Part shown: piece by piece, positions 19,183-27,959 of the stretch | How the letters are laid out: every line of letters begins with the position of its first letter | How positions within the stretch are numbered: position 1 is the first letter of the stretch | From: an uncultured Bacteroidota bacterium | Lineage (GTDB): Bacteria; Bacteroidota; Bacteroidia; Flavobacteriales; Flavobacteriaceae | Direction of reading: 5' to 3' | DNA length: 44,063 bases | NCBI GenBank assembly: GCA_902509805.1 | Contig: CABWZL010000006.1 | Location: 1 to 44,063, forward strand | The notes under the pieces: model-generated | Told to the model about the DNA's origin: nothing | The model's input: only the letters and a program-made list of their open reading frames with translations | The model's database searches: none | Program-made: the position numbers and the translations under genes

Positions 19183-19682
19183 TTATTTAGAATTTTTTGA
19201 AATAATAACTCATCATTAAATTGGTTATTGTAAAATATCCAATCTTTTTTCAAACCTACGTTAACAAAATCACTTTTTTCAAAAAGCGAGATACTTTCTT
19301 TATTTGTAGATGAGATATTTGCATATACTTGATGAATAGGTACATGTTCAAGTAAATAATCTTCAGTTAGTTGTAACGAAATTAGCCCTATACCTTTAGA
19401 TCTATATTTTTTAAATATAATTATTCCTAACCCTACTCTTCTATTTATAAAGTCATAGTCATATAAATCTATGAATCCATAAGAGTTATCATCATCTGCT
19501 ATTACTAATCTTAATTGTTTATGCTCAATAATATCCAGGTGAGAATTTTCTATAAATTTCTTAAGAGTATGTCTAGAAAAAGGAGAAGTAGTATTTGAAT
19601 ATACCCATAATGATTTATCATTTTCTATATCATAAACCATCTCTAAATCATATGGTTCAAGGGCTCTAAGCTTTAAAGTCAT
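19179..19682 (-). CDS. GNAT-family N-acetyltransferase (SpeG/RimJ-like)
   Basis: I take the ATG at 19682 (167 residues, MTLKLRALEPYDLEMVYDIEN) rather than a TTG six codons earlier, because this opening matches the family start. The acetyl-CoA motif is KYRSKGIGLISLQ, and the C-terminal half has the typical NKESISLFEKSDF. The substrate is unknown; this subgroup includes protein and polyamine acetyltransferases. It is coupled to mltG by a 4-nt overlap and is divergent from the HtrA protease gene. Confidence 0.85.
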   Translation of the reverse strand: MTLKLRALEPYDLEMVYDIENDKSLWVYSNTTSPFSRHTLKKFIENSHLDIIEHKQLRLVIADDDNSYGFIDLYDYDFINRRVGLGIIIFKKYRSKGIGLISLQLTEDYLLEHVPIHQVYANISSTNKESISLFEKSDFVNVGLKKDWIFYNNQFNDELLFQKILNK

Positions 19683-19752
19683 AATACTCAAGTTAAACAA
19701 TAGTTAAAATATAAATATTAAAAATTTAATATGTTATTTTTACTTTAAAAAA

Positions 19753-20892
19753 ATGAAATCAAACATTAAAATTCTTATTATTTCTGTTGTATGCTCTATT
19801 ATAACTTTTTTCATTTTTAACAATCTAGTTGTAACTAACGATAATAATTATGAGGTAACATTTGAAAATGATTTTATACCTCAATATTCACTTAATAATA
19901 TCTCCAATCAAAGAAGTATAACTTCCACCTCATCTATTCCAGACTTAACTTTTGCTGCCAGTAAATCAATTGATGCTGTTGTGCACGTTAAAAACACAAG
20001 TATAGTTGAAGACAGTGATAGTTGGGCTTTGCAATTTTTTTATGGTGATGATTCTAGAAAAAAAGTTGGTACAGGCTCTGGAGTAATTATATCACCTGAT
20101 GGTTATATCGTTACCAACTATCACGTAATTGAAAATTCAAGTGAGGTAATAGTAAGAACAAACGACAACAAAGAATATGAAGCCGTAATTATTGGTTTTG
20201 ATGAAATTTATGATATTGCCGTTTTAAAAATTGATTCAGAAAAAAGTTTAGATTATATGTTTTTTGGTGACTCAGATTCGACACTTATTGGTGAATGGGT
20301 TCTTGCAGTTGGAAATCCTTACAACTTAAATTCAACAGTTACAGCGGGAATTATAAGTTCTAAATCAAGAGATTTAAATGAATATGATCAAAAAAATCAA
20401 TCATTCATTCAAACTGATGCAGCTGTAAACTTTGGAAATAGTGGTGGAGCTCTAGTTAATATTGAAGGAGAGTTAATAGGAATCAACACACTTATTCAAT
20501 CAATGACTGGAGGATACGTTGGATATTCATTTGCAGTACCAAGCAATATTGTTAGAAAAATATTTGAAGATTTATTAGAATATGGAGATGTTCAAAAAGG
20601 TCTACTAGGAGTAAGAGGTGTAGCTTTAAATTCTCCATATTCAAAGCAATTAAATATTAGTGAAACAGAGGGGTTTTATATTGATGAAATAGAGGTTGGC
20701 TTTGGGGCAGATTCAGCTGGACTTAAGAGAGGTGATATAATTAAATCAATTGATGGTTTTAAAATAAATCGATTTTCAGATTTATCTGGATATTTATCCT
20801 CTAAAAGGCCAGGTGACAAAGTAGAAGTTAAATACGTAAGAGATAATAAATCAAAAACTGCAATTGTAATATTAAAAAAGAGTACTAACTAA
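19753..20892 (+). CDS. HtrA/Deg-family serine protease with a single PDZ domain
   Basis: This is a periplasmic quality-control protease. In 379 residues I see an N-terminal membrane anchor or uncleaved signal (about 5-27), a linker, and a trypsin-like domain with triad His124 (TNYHVIE), Asp154 (YDIAVLKID) and Ser230 (NFGNSGGAL). One PDZ domain follows (about 280-375; GFGADSAGLKRGDIIKSIDG). Most Bacteroidota HtrA proteins I know are about 460-500 residues with two PDZ domains, so this is a DegS-like short form. Its stop overlaps the trmD start (TAATG), so translation is coupled. Confidence 0.92.
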   Translation: MKSNIKILIISVVCSIITFFIFNNLVVTNDNNYEVTFENDFIPQYSLNNISNQRSITSTSSIPDLTFAASKSIDAVVHVKNTSIVEDSDSWALQFFYGDDSRKKVGTGSGVIISPDGYIVTNYHVIENSSEVIVRTNDNKEYEAVIIGFDEIYDIAVLKIDSEKSLDYMFFGDSDSTLIGEWVLAVGNPYNLNSTVTAGIISSKSRDLNEYDQKNQSFIQTDAAVNFGNSGGALVNIEGELIGINTLIQSMTGGYVGYSFAVPSNIVRKIFEDLLEYGDVQKGLLGVRGVALNSPYSKQLNISETEGFYIDEIEVGFGADSAGLKRGDIIKSIDGFKINRFSDLSGYLSSKRPGDKVEVKYVRDNKSKTAIVILKKSTN

Positions 20893-21569
20893 TGAGAATA
20901 GATGTACTAACATTATTTCCTGAGGTATTTGAAAATCTTAATTCTTTTTCAATAATTAAAAAAGCTATTGACTCCAACAAAGTTCTAGTGAGGACACATA
21001 ATCTTAGGGATTATGCAGATAATTCAAGAAAAGTAGATGATTATCCATACGGAGGATTTCCAGGTATGTTGATAAAAATAGAACCTATAGACAAGTGTAT
21101 TGAATATTTAAAAAAAGATACTGTTTATGATGAGATAATTTATCTTACACCTGATGGTGAATTATTAAATCAAAAAAAATCAAATTATTTTTCAACTTTA
21201 AATAACATTATAATTATCTGTGGGCACTACAAAGGTATTGATCATAGAGTTCGAGAATTCCTAGTAACTAAGGAAATTTCAGTTGGTGATTATGTAGTTT
21301 CAGGAGGTGAGTTACCTGCTGCCGTGTTATGTGATTCAATAATTAGACTTTTACCTGGTATTATTGGTGATGAATCTTCAGCACTTTCCGACACTTTTCA
21401 AGATGATCTTATATCCCCCCCAATTTATACTAGACCTGAAGTTTATAAAGGCCTAAGCGTTCCAAAGGTTCTTTTATCGGGTAATGATAAAGAAATTCAA
21501 AAGTGGAATGATGAGAAATCTTTAGAAAGAACTAGATTACTTAGGCCAAATCTTTTTGATAATGAATAA
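20892..21569 (+). CDS. trmD: tRNA (guanine-N1)-methyltransferase TrmD
   Basis: TrmD methylates G37 of tRNAs reading CNN and CGG-type codons and so prevents frameshifting. The 225-residue SPOUT enzyme opens with the standard MRIDVLTLFPEVFE, has the PYGGFPGM loop, and the trefoil-knot motif VGDYVVSGGELPA (SAM site). Its start shares one base with the htrA stop. The rplS promoter lies across its 3' end. rpsP and rimM, its partners in Proteobacteria, are not here. Confidence 0.96.
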   Translation: MRIDVLTLFPEVFENLNSFSIIKKAIDSNKVLVRTHNLRDYADNSRKVDDYPYGGFPGMLIKIEPIDKCIEYLKKDTVYDEIIYLTPDGELLNQKKSNYFSTLNNIIIICGHYKGIDHRVREFLVTKEISVGDYVVSGGELPAAVLCDSIIRLLPGIIGDESSALSDTFQDDLISPPIYTRPEVYKGLSVPKVLLSGNDKEIQKWNDEKSLERTRLLRPNLFDNE

Positions 21570-21585
21570 AAAAGGTTTATTTTTG
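21555..21585 (+). promoter_or_regulatory. Full Bacteroidota promoter for rplS
   Basis: TTTG at 21555-21558 (-33) and TATTTTTG at 21578-21585 (-7) are both exact and separated by 19 nt, the textbook Bacteroidota spacing. The -33 box lies inside the last codons of trmD. The predicted transcript starts at about 21590. Confidence 0.65.
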
Positions 21586-21590
21586 CCCGT

Positions 21591-21608
21591 GTTTGAAATT
21601 AATCAAAC
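21591..21608 (+). ncRNA. Hairpin at predicted 5' end of rplS mRNA (possible r-protein leader)
   Basis: GTTTGA (21591-21596) pairs with TCAAAC (21603-21608) around a 6-nt loop. This places a stem at the very start of the predicted rplS transcript, about 18 nt before the ATG. Ribosomal protein genes are often controlled by leader structures that bind their product. The stem is short, so function is unproven. Confidence 0.35.
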
Positions 21609-21626
21609 AAAATAAAAAAAATTTCA

Positions 21627-21971
21627 ATGGATTCTTTAGTAAATTTAGTTCAAGAGAAACTTATCAATAAAAATGATTTTCCTTCATTTTCAGCTGGTGA
21701 CACATTAACTGTTACCATTGAAATTAGAGAAGGTGATAAAGTTAGACCTCAGTCATTCAAAGGAGTTGTCATTCAAGTTAAAGGAAGAGGACAATCTAAG
21801 ACTTTTACTATAAGAAAAATGTCTGGAACTGTTGGAGTTGAAAGAATTTTCCCAATTAACATGCCTGGTTTAAAGAAAATTGAAGTTAATAAGAAAGGAA
21901 AAGTGAGACAATCCAGAATTTATTACTTCAGAGAACTTAGAGGAAAGAAAGCTAGGATTAAAGAAGTATAA
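21627..21971 (+). CDS. rplS: 50S ribosomal protein L19
   Basis: L19 lies at the 30S-50S interface. The 114-residue protein has the conserved [13 protein letters not shown] segment, [15 protein letters not shown] and the C-terminal [25 protein letters not shown]. It has its own promoter and a short leader with a hairpin, so it can be expressed apart from trmD. The icd start follows 5 bp after its stop. Confidence 0.97.
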   Translation: MDSLVNLVQEKLINKNDFPSFSAGDTLTVTIEIREGDKVRPQSFKGVVIQVKGRGQSKTFTIRKMSGTVGVERIFPINMPGLKKIEVNKKGKVRQSRIYYFRELRGKKARIKEV

Positions 21972-21976
21972 ACCTT

Positions 21977-23206
21977 ATGTCAAAAATTAAAGTAGCCAAT
22001 CCCATAGTAGAAATTGATGGTGATGAAATGGCTAGAATTATCTGGAAGTTTATAAAAGAGAAATTAATTCTAGATTACATCGACTTGGATGTAGTCTATT
22101 ATGATTTAGGCATTGAGTCTAGAGACAAGACTGATGACCAAATAACAGTTGATGCAGCAAATGCTATCAAAAAATATAATGTTGGTATTAAATGTGCTAC
22201 AATAACTCCTGATGAACAAAGAGTTGATGAATTTTCACTAAACAGAATGTATAAGTCCCCTAACGGAACTATTAGAAACATTGTTGGCGGAACGGTATTT
22301 AGAGAGCCTATTATTTGTAGATCTATTCCAAGATATGTTCAGGGATGGTCAAGACCAATTTGTATTGGAAGACATGCTTTTGGGGATCAATATAGAGCAA
22401 CTGATGTTACAACTCATGGTCCTGGAAAACTTGAAATGAAATTCACACCACAAGATGGTAGTGAAGCTAAGACATGGGAAGTTTATAATTTTGAAGAAGA
22501 TGGTATAGCAATGTCAATGTATAATATTGATTCTTCAATTTATGGATTTGCAAGATCATGTATGAATATGGCTGTTACTAAAAGATGGCCTCTTTATCTT
22601 TCAACAAAAAATACCATACTTAAAGCATATGATGGAAGATTTAAAGATATTTTTCAAGAAGTTTTTGAAAATGAATTCAAAGATAAATTTGAAAAGGAGA
22701 ACATAACATACGAACATAGATTGATTGATGATATGGTAGCAGCTGCTATTAAATGGAAAGGTGGCTTTGTTTGGGCTTGTAAGAACTATGATGGAGATGT
22801 TCAGTCAGATATTGTGGCTCAAGGATTTGGTTCTCTTGGATTAATGACTTCAACTTTAGTAACTCCAGATGGAAAAACTCTTGAAGCAGAAGCTGCTCAT
22901 GGAACTGTTACTAGACATTTTAGAAGGCATCAAAAAGGTGAACAAACATCTACTAACCCAATAGCATCTATTTTTGCATGGACTCGAGGACTTATGCATA
23001 GAGGTAAACTTGATGATAATCAAGATCTTATCAATTTCTGTAAAACTCTTGAAGAAGTTTGTATTGAAACTGTCGAAGATGGTAAAATGACTAAAGATCT
23101 TGCGCTACTTGTTTTTAGAGATGATCTTGTTGACTCAAATTTCTTAACGACTCAGCAATTCTTGGATGAATTAAAATTAAATCTTAATAAAAAACTTAAT
23201 ATATAA
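21977..23206 (+). CDS. icd: NADP-dependent isocitrate dehydrogenase
   Basis: This enzyme converts isocitrate to 2-oxoglutarate, CO2 and NADPH in the TCA cycle. The 409-residue protein belongs to the homodimeric, eukaryote-like subfamily. Markers are [19 protein letters not shown] at the start, KSPNGTIRN in the substrate loop, [26 protein letters not shown] with the metal-binding Asp residues, and [12 protein letters not shown] for the cofactor. The length matches that subfamily. It is packed 5 bp after rplS and 5 bp before murQ, so the three may be co-transcribed. Confidence 0.96.
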   Translation: MSKIKVANPIVEIDGDEMARIIWKFIKEKLILDYIDLDVVYYDLGIESRDKTDDQITVDAANAIKKYNVGIKCATITPDEQRVDEFSLNRMYKSPNGTIRNIVGGTVFREPIICRSIPRYVQGWSRPICIGRHAFGDQYRATDVTTHGPGKLEMKFTPQDGSEAKTWEVYNFEEDGIAMSMYNIDSSIYGFARSCMNMAVTKRWPLYLSTKNTILKAYDGRFKDIFQEVFENEFKDKFEKENITYEHRLIDDMVAAAIKWKGGFVWACKNYDGDVQSDIVAQGFGSLGLMTSTLVTPDGKTLEAEAAHGTVTRHFRRHQKGEQTSTNPIASIFAWTRGLMHRGKLDDNQDLINFCKTLEEVCIETVEDGKMTKDLALLVFRDDLVDSNFLTTQQFLDELKLNLNKKLNI

Positions 23207-23211
23207 GTATA

Positions 23212-24027
23212 GTGAAGTTTATTAAAGTTACAGAACAAGACTCATATCATTCAGATTTAGAAAAAAAGTCTATTTCTGAGCTTGTTGCTGCAATGCACGA
23301 AGAAGACAATAACGCACTTAAAGCCGTGAATAGAGTTCTTCCCAAGGTTAGTGAATTAATAAAGCAAATTGAACTAAAAATTAAAAAGGGAGGAAGGTTA
23401 TTTTACATTGGTGCTGGAACCAGCGGAAGGCTTGGTGTTCTGGATGCTTCAGAATGTCCACCAACATTTGGCACACCTCCTGAAAAAGTTGTTGGCTTAG
23501 TAGCTGGAGGAATTCCTGCTCTTTACAGTTCTATAGAAATAGCTGAAGATGATTTAGACCAAGCATGGAAGGACTTATCTGAACATAAAATTAATACTAA
23601 TGATTTTGTAATAGGTATAGCTGCGTCTGGAACAACTCCATATGTAATTGGAGGATTAAAAGAATGCCAAAAAAATAATATCTCAACAGGATGTATTGTT
23701 TGTAATGAAAATTCACCATTATCTGAATATGCAGATTATAAAGTGGAGGTAATTGTTGGCCCTGAATTTTTAACTGGAAGCTCTAGGCTTAAAGCTGGCA
23801 CTGCTCAAAAACTTATCTTAAATATGATTTCAACTATATCAATGATTCTTGATGGTCATGTTAGAGGTAATAAAATGATTGATATGCAGATGACAAATGC
23901 TAAACTAAATAAAAGAGCAAGAAAAATAATTATGGAAGAATTAGATGTTGATGCTAAAAAAGCTGATGAACTAATAATTAAACATAAAAGTATAAGATCA
24001 GCAATTGATAATTATTCAAATGAATAA
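23212..24027 (+). CDS. murQ: N-acetylmuramic acid 6-phosphate etherase
   Basis: MurQ cleaves the lactyl ether of MurNAc-6-P to GlcNAc-6-P during recycling of cell-wall sugars. The start is GTG at 23212. The 271-residue SIS-domain protein has YIGAGTSGRLGVLDASECPPTFG (sugar-phosphate loop), VGIAASGTTPYVIGGL and GSSRLKAGTAQKLILNMIST, all family hallmarks. It is slightly shorter than E. coli MurQ (about 298 residues). A small membrane protein overlaps its stop, as in other Flavobacteriia. Confidence 0.95.
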   Translation: MKFIKVTEQDSYHSDLEKKSISELVAAMHEEDNNALKAVNRVLPKVSELIKQIELKIKKGGRLFYIGAGTSGRLGVLDASECPPTFGTPPEKVVGLVAGGIPALYSSIEIAEDDLDQAWKDLSEHKINTNDFVIGIAASGTTPYVIGGLKECQKNNISTGCIVCNENSPLSEYADYKVEVIVGPEFLTGSSRLKAGTAQKLILNMISTISMILDGHVRGNKMIDMQMTNAKLNKRARKIIMEELDVDAKKADELIIKHKSIRSAIDNYSNE

Positions 24028-24247
24028 ATACTTAAGAAAAGGATTTATTCAAGTTTTTATAGGGATTTCTCTTTGCTTTATTGCACCTGTAACTGTATCG
24101 CAAGCATTTAATAACCAGGATCACCCTTTATTTATCTTTGTATTAATTATAGGATCTATTCTACTTGTTTTAGCTGTTTATTACGGCTATAAAGGAATAA
24201 TGAATATATTAAATGGGACACTAGGACCTAAGAATAAATTAAATTAA
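24020..24247 (+). CDS. Small two-helix membrane protein, DUF6095-like
   Basis: A 75-residue protein with two hydrophobic helices (about 9-28 and 40-60) separated by FNNQDHPLF, a segment I associate with the flavobacterial DUF6095 family that follows murQ. I take the ATG at 24020, which overlaps the murQ stop by 8 nt; a TTG start at 24005 would add five unconvincing residues. The function is unknown. Its link to murQ could mean a role with cell-wall recycling or the inner membrane, but that is inference. Confidence 0.75.
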   Translation: MNKYLRKGFIQVFIGISLCFIAPVTVSQAFNNQDHPLFIFVLIIGSILLVLAVYYGYKGIMNILNGTLGPKNKLN

Positions 24248-24249
24248 AT

Positions 24250-24257
24250 TATTTTTG
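24250..24257 (+). promoter_or_regulatory. -7 promoter element before thrS
   Basis: TATTTTTG is an exact TAnnTTTG match ending 14 nt before the thrS ATG. No clear -33 TTTG is seen at normal spacing. If used, the thrS-infC-rpmI-rplT message has only about 10 nt of leader, too short for a folded thrS operator or T-box. Confidence 0.5.
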
Positions 24258-24271
24258 ATTTAAACTAAGAT

Positions 24272-26221
24272 ATGATAAGTATAATTTTTCCAGATAGTTC
24301 AGTTAAAAAGTTTGAAAAAGGAACTAAAGTAATTGATGTAGCTAAAAGCATCAGTGAAGGATTGGCTAGAAAAGTCTTATCTGCCTCATTTAATGAAGAA
24401 ACCTATGAACTAGAATCGGAGATTCATCTTGATGGTAGTATAAAGTTTTATACTTGGGATGATAACGAGGGAAAACAAGCATTCTGGCATTCTTCAGCTC
24501 ATATACTTGCTCAAACGATAAAGTTCTTCTATCCAAAATCAAAACTAACAATTGGACCCTCAATTGAAAATGGTTTTTATTATGATGTTGACTTTGCTGG
24601 TGAAAGTATTTCTGAAAAAGATTTTCAAAAGATTGAAGCCAAATTTCTTGAATTTGCAAGAGAGGATAATAAATTTAAGTTGAAGTCTATCCCGAAGACT
24701 GATGCTCTAGAATTTTATAAAAATGAAAATAATGAATATAAAATTGAATTAATTGAGGGATTAGAAGATGGAACAATAACATTTTGTGATCATTCTGATT
24801 TCACTGATTTATGTAAAGGAGGACATATTCCGTCAACAGGAATAGTTAAAGCTGTAAAATTACTAAATATAGCAGGAGCATATTGGAGAGGTGATGAGAA
24901 AAATAATCAGTTAACAAGAATTTATGGAATTACATTTCCAAAACAAAAACTACTTACTGAATATCTTGAATTAGTTGAGAAGGCTAAGGAAAGGGATCAT
25001 AGAAAAATTGGTAAAGAACTTGAATTATTTACTTTTTCAAGTAAAGTTGGAAATGGACTACCTCTTTGGCTACCTAATGGAACTGAGCTAAGAGATCTTT
25101 TACAAGGTTTTCTTGAGGATGCACAAAGAAGAGCTGGATATAAAAAGGTAATGTCTTCACATATAGGTTCAAAAGAATTATATGAAACATCTGGTCATTA
25201 TGAAAAATATGGAGCAGATAGTTTTCAACCTATATTTACTCCAAATGATAGTGAGACTTTCATTTTAAGACCTATGAATTGTCCTCATCACTGTGAAATA
25301 TATAATGCTAAACCTCAAAGCTACAGAGATCTCCCTCTAAGGCTTGCTGAATTTGGCACCGTTTATAGATACGAACAAAGTGGTGAACTTCATGGATTAA
25401 GCAGAGTTAGAGGCTTCACTGTTGATGATGCACATATTTTTTGTACTCCTGAACAAGTAGATTCAGAATTTAAAAATACAATCGATCTTGTGCTATATGT
25501 ATTTAAATCACTTGGGTTTGATAATTTTTCTGCTCAAGTTTCTCTTAGAGATCCAAATAATCCCGAGAAATATATTGGTTCAGATAAAAATTGGGAAATT
25601 TCTGAACAAGCTATTTTAAACTCTGCAAAGGAAAAAGAATTAGAATTTAATGTTGAATATGGAGAAGCAGCATTTTATGGCCCTAAACTAGACTTTATGG
25701 TAAAAGATGCTCTTGGAAGAAGTTGGCAATTAGGTACTATACAGGTTGATTACAATCTTCCTGAAAGGTTTGATCTTACCTACAAGGGAAGTAATAATGA
25801 AGATTTAAGACCAGTAATGATTCACAGAGCTCCTTTCGGAAGTATGGAAAGATTTGTAGCTATTCTACTTGAGCATACAGGTGGAGTATTCCCTTTGTGG
25901 CTTGCAACAACGCAAGTAGAAATCTTAATTGTTAGTGAGAACTATAAAAATTATGGTAAAAAAGTTTTAAATATCTTAGAAAATGACGAAATTCGCGCGC
26001 ACTTAGATGATAGAAATGAGACTGTTGGAAAAAAAATAAGAGAATCTGAGATTAAAAAGATTCCTTTTATGATAGTTGTTGGAGAAAATGAAGTTAAAAA
26101 CAACACAATTTCCATAAGAAGACATCATGGTGATGACCTAGGTGAGATGAAAATTGAAAAATTTATTGATATAATCAAAAAAGAAATTTCTGATTGTATC
26201 CCAAAATTTAATATTAATTAA
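24272..26221 (+). CDS. thrS: Threonyl-tRNA synthetase
   Basis: ThrRS charges tRNA-Thr and edits mischarged Ser. The 649-residue protein has the N-terminal TGS domain (1-62), the editing domain with HSSAHILAQ and GPSIENGFYYDV plus its CKGGH zinc-like motif, the class II catalytic core with zinc ligand Cys in RPMNCPHHC and His in MIHRAPFGS, and the C-terminal anticodon-binding domain (VEILIVSENY onward). The length is standard. Its TAA at 26219-26221 is followed in the same frame by infC. Confidence 0.97.
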   Translation: MISIIFPDSSVKKFEKGTKVIDVAKSISEGLARKVLSASFNEETYELESEIHLDGSIKFYTWDDNEGKQAFWHSSAHILAQTIKFFYPKSKLTIGPSIENGFYYDVDFAGESISEKDFQKIEAKFLEFAREDNKFKLKSIPKTDALEFYKNENNEYKIELIEGLEDGTITFCDHSDFTDLCKGGHIPSTGIVKAVKLLNIAGAYWRGDEKNNQLTRIYGITFPKQKLLTEYLELVEKAKERDHRKIGKELELFTFSSKVGNGLPLWLPNGTELRDLLQGFLEDAQRRAGYKKVMSSHIGSKELYETSGHYEKYGADSFQPIFTPNDSETFILRPMNCPHHCEIYNAKPQSYRDLPLRLAEFGTVYRYEQSGELHGLSRVRGFTVDDAHIFCTPEQVDSEFKNTIDLVLYVFKSLGFDNFSAQVSLRDPNNPEKYIGSDKNWEISEQAILNSAKEKELEFNVEYGEAAFYGPKLDFMVKDALGRSWQLGTIQVDYNLPERFDLTYKGSNNEDLRPVMIHRAPFGSMERFVAILLEHTGGVFPLWLATTQVEILIVSENYKNYGKKVLNILENDEIRAHLDDRNETVGKKIRESEIKKIPFMIVVGENEVKNNTISIRRHHGDDLGEMKIEKFIDIIKKEISDCIPKFNIN

Positions 26222-26233
26222 AAAATAGTTGTT

Positions 26234-26791
26234 ATAGCAATAAGAAGAAGAAGATCGAATAGGAGATTCAGCAGAGTAATAAAAGAAGATCCTCATAAAA
26301 TCAACGCAAAGATAACCGCTCATGAAGTTAGGCTTGTAGGTGATAATGTTGATGTAGGAGTCTACTCAACAAATGAGGCCTTGAGAATAGCAAGGAATCT
26401 TGAGTTAGATTTAGTTGAAATATCTCCAAAAGCTTCTCCTCCTGTATGTAAAATTTTAGAATATAAGAAGTTCTTATACGAGCAGAAAAAAAGAGACAAA
26501 GCTTTAAAATCAAAAGCAACAAAAATTGTTGTAAAAGAAATTAGATTTGGACCTCAAACTGATGAACATGATTATCAATTTAAAAAGAAACATGCAGAGA
26601 AATTTTTAAATGAGGGTGCTAAATTAAAAGCATTTGTATTTTTTAAAGGAAGATCGATAATTTTCAAAGAACAAGGTCAAATTTTGTTACTTAGATTAGC
26701 ACAAGACCTAGAAGATATTGGAACTGTTGAGCAGATGCCACAGCTAGAAGGTAAAAGAATGATAATGTTTATACAACCAAAAAAGAATTAA
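26234..26791 (+). CDS. infC: Translation initiation factor IF-3 with probable AUA start
   Basis: IF-3 blocks subunit joining and checks start-codon choice. The frame after the thrS TAA (26219-26221) has no ATG, GTG or TTG until a TTG at 26381. Yet the protein is clearly conserved far upstream of that: [35 protein letters not shown] are the standard IF-3 N-domain. The best start is ATA at 26234, giving 185 residues beginning [14 protein letters not shown] at 26225 or 26240 are alternatives. Non-AUG starts (AUU in E. coli) let IF-3 repress its own translation. The C-domain is intact through [12 protein letters not shown]. The operon order thrS-infC-rpmI-rplT is as in many bacteria. Identity is certain; the exact start is inferred. 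Confidence 0.93.
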   Translation: MAIRRRRSNRRFSRVIKEDPHKINAKITAHEVRLVGDNVDVGVYSTNEALRIARNLELDLVEISPKASPPVCKILEYKKFLYEQKKRDKALKSKATKIVVKEIRFGPQTDEHDYQFKKKHAEKFLNEGAKLKAFVFFKGRSIIFKEQGQILLLRLAQDLEDIGTVEQMPQLEGKRMIMFIQPKKN

Positions 26792-26802
26792 AAACAGGAA
26801 CT

Positions 26803-27000
26803 ATGCCTAAAATGAAAACAAAATCCAGTGCTAAGAAAAGATTTAAAGTTACTGGATCAGGTAAAATTAAAAGAAAACACGCCTTTAAGAATCATATTTT
26901 GACAAAAAAATCAAAAAAGAGAAAATTAAGGTTAACTCACTTTGGACTAGTTCATGAAAGTGATGAAAACAGTATTAAAAGACAATTAAGATTAAAATAA
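26803..27000 (+). CDS. rpmI: 50S ribosomal protein L35
   Basis: A 65-residue, very basic protein with the L35 signature [14 protein letters not shown] and [20 protein letters not shown]. It lies 11 bp after infC and 10 bp before rplT in the usual infC-rpmI-rplT order. The ATG is unambiguous. Confidence 0.97.
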   Translation: MPKMKTKSSAKKRFKVTGSGKIKRKHAFKNHILTKKSKKRKLRLTHFGLVHESDENSIKRQLRLK

Positions 27001-27010
27001 ATTATTAGCT

Positions 27011-27355
27011 ATGCCAAGATCAGTAAATTCCGTTGCTTCAAGAGCAAGAAGAAAAAAAATAATTAAACAAGCTAAAGGGTACTTTGGTAGAAGAAAAAAT
27101 GTTTGGACAGTAGCTAAAAATGCTGTTGAAAAAGCCCTTCAATATGCTTATAGAGATAGAAAAACAAAAAAAAGAAACTTTAGATCATTGTGGGTAATGA
27201 GAATTAATGCTGGTGCTCATCAACATGGTTTATCTTATAATGAGTTTATGTTCAAACTTAAGTCAAATAATATTTCTCTTAACAGAAAGGTTTTAGCTGA
27301 CTTAGCTATGAATAATCCCGTTGCATTTGAGGCAATTGTTAAGTCATTAAAATAA
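27011..27355 (+). CDS. rplT: 50S ribosomal protein L20
   Basis: L20 is an early assembly protein of the 50S subunit. The 114-residue product opens with [20 protein letters not shown], has [30 protein letters not shown], and [23 protein letters not shown], all standard. In other bacteria L20 represses its own operon; no such structure is evident in the short gaps here. A run of seven C residues (27356-27362), odd for this AT-rich DNA, directly follows the stop. Confidence 0.97.
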   Translation: MPRSVNSVASRARRKKIIKQAKGYFGRRKNVWTVAKNAVEKALQYAYRDRKTKKRNFRSLWVMRINAGAHQHGLSYNEFMFKLKSNNISLNRKVLADLAMNNPVAFEAIVKSLK

Positions 27356-27413
27356 CCCCCCCTCTTCTACCTCAACTTTATCTTATTTTTTAGGTCTAAT
27401 TAAAAAGTATAGA

Positions 27414-27959
27414 TTGAAAGAAGATGCCTTACTTAAACTTTTAAAGAATTCCGATTCAAAGAACGAAGGTTTTAAACTTCTGGTAGATTTATATCATGAG
27501 AAAACTTATTGGATGATAAGAAAAATGATATTATCACATGATTCTACAAATGATGTTCTTCAAGAAACATATGTAAGGATATTTAAGGGAATAGATAACT
27601 TTAAAGAAAAGAGTAAACTATCAACCTGGATTTATAGAATTGCTTACAATGAATCCATTAGGTTCTTAAAAAGTGAATCTAAGATTAAAAAAGTTGAATT
27701 AGATTCAAGTGACGACAACTACTCTAGAAAATTGCATGCAGATATTTATTTTGATGCAGAAGATTTATCTATTAAGTTTCATCAAATATTATCTGAATTA
27801 ACTTTAAAACAAAGAAATATTTTTAATATGAAGTATTTTGATGAACTTAAATTTGGTGAAATATCTAAAATTACTAGAATAAACATAAACACAGTTAAAT
27901 CAACATACTATTTAGTTGAGAAAAAAATTAAAAACGAAATAAATGAATCAGCATTATAA
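27414..27959 (+). CDS. ECF-type RNA polymerase sigma factor
   Basis: A 181-residue sigma-70 family factor with region 2 (LLVDLYHEKTYWMIRKMI through LSTWIYRIAYNESIRFLKSE, with the -10 recognition helix) and region 4 (LTLKQRNIFNMKYFDELKFGEISKI then ININTVKSTYYLVEKKIK, the helix-turn-helix). Region 3 is missing, as in extracytoplasmic-function sigmas. No in-frame ATG is available, so the start is TTG at 27414; an upstream ATT at 27399 is less likely. The next gene starts inside its 3' end. Context (membrane protein, secreted LxxxQ protein, outer-membrane barrel) suggests control of an envelope response. Confidence 0.88.
   Translation: MKEDALLKLLKNSDSKNEGFKLLVDLYHEKTYWMIRKMILSHDSTNDVLQETYVRIFKGIDNFKEKSKLSTWIYRIAYNESIRFLKSESKIKKVELDSSDDNYSRKLHADIYFDAEDLSIKFHQILSELTLKQRNIFNMKYFDELKFGEISKITRININTVKSTYYLVEKKIKNEINESAL

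Noticed and set aside
24390..24659. 89-residue minus-strand ORF inside thrS
   Set aside because: It is fully contained antisense to a certain gene, with His/Gln-rich composition typical of the reverse frame of AT-rich coding DNA.
24272..26791. thrS and infC are in the same frame separated by one TAA, suggesting a read-through fusion
   Set aside because: Both proteins are complete on their own, the arrangement thrS-infC is a normal operon order, and nothing around the TAA suggests programmed read-through.
27356..27362. Run of seven C residues after rplT as a terminator or slippage site
   Set aside because: No paired G-rich arm makes a hairpin, and it lies outside coding sequence, so neither termination nor frameshifting is supported.
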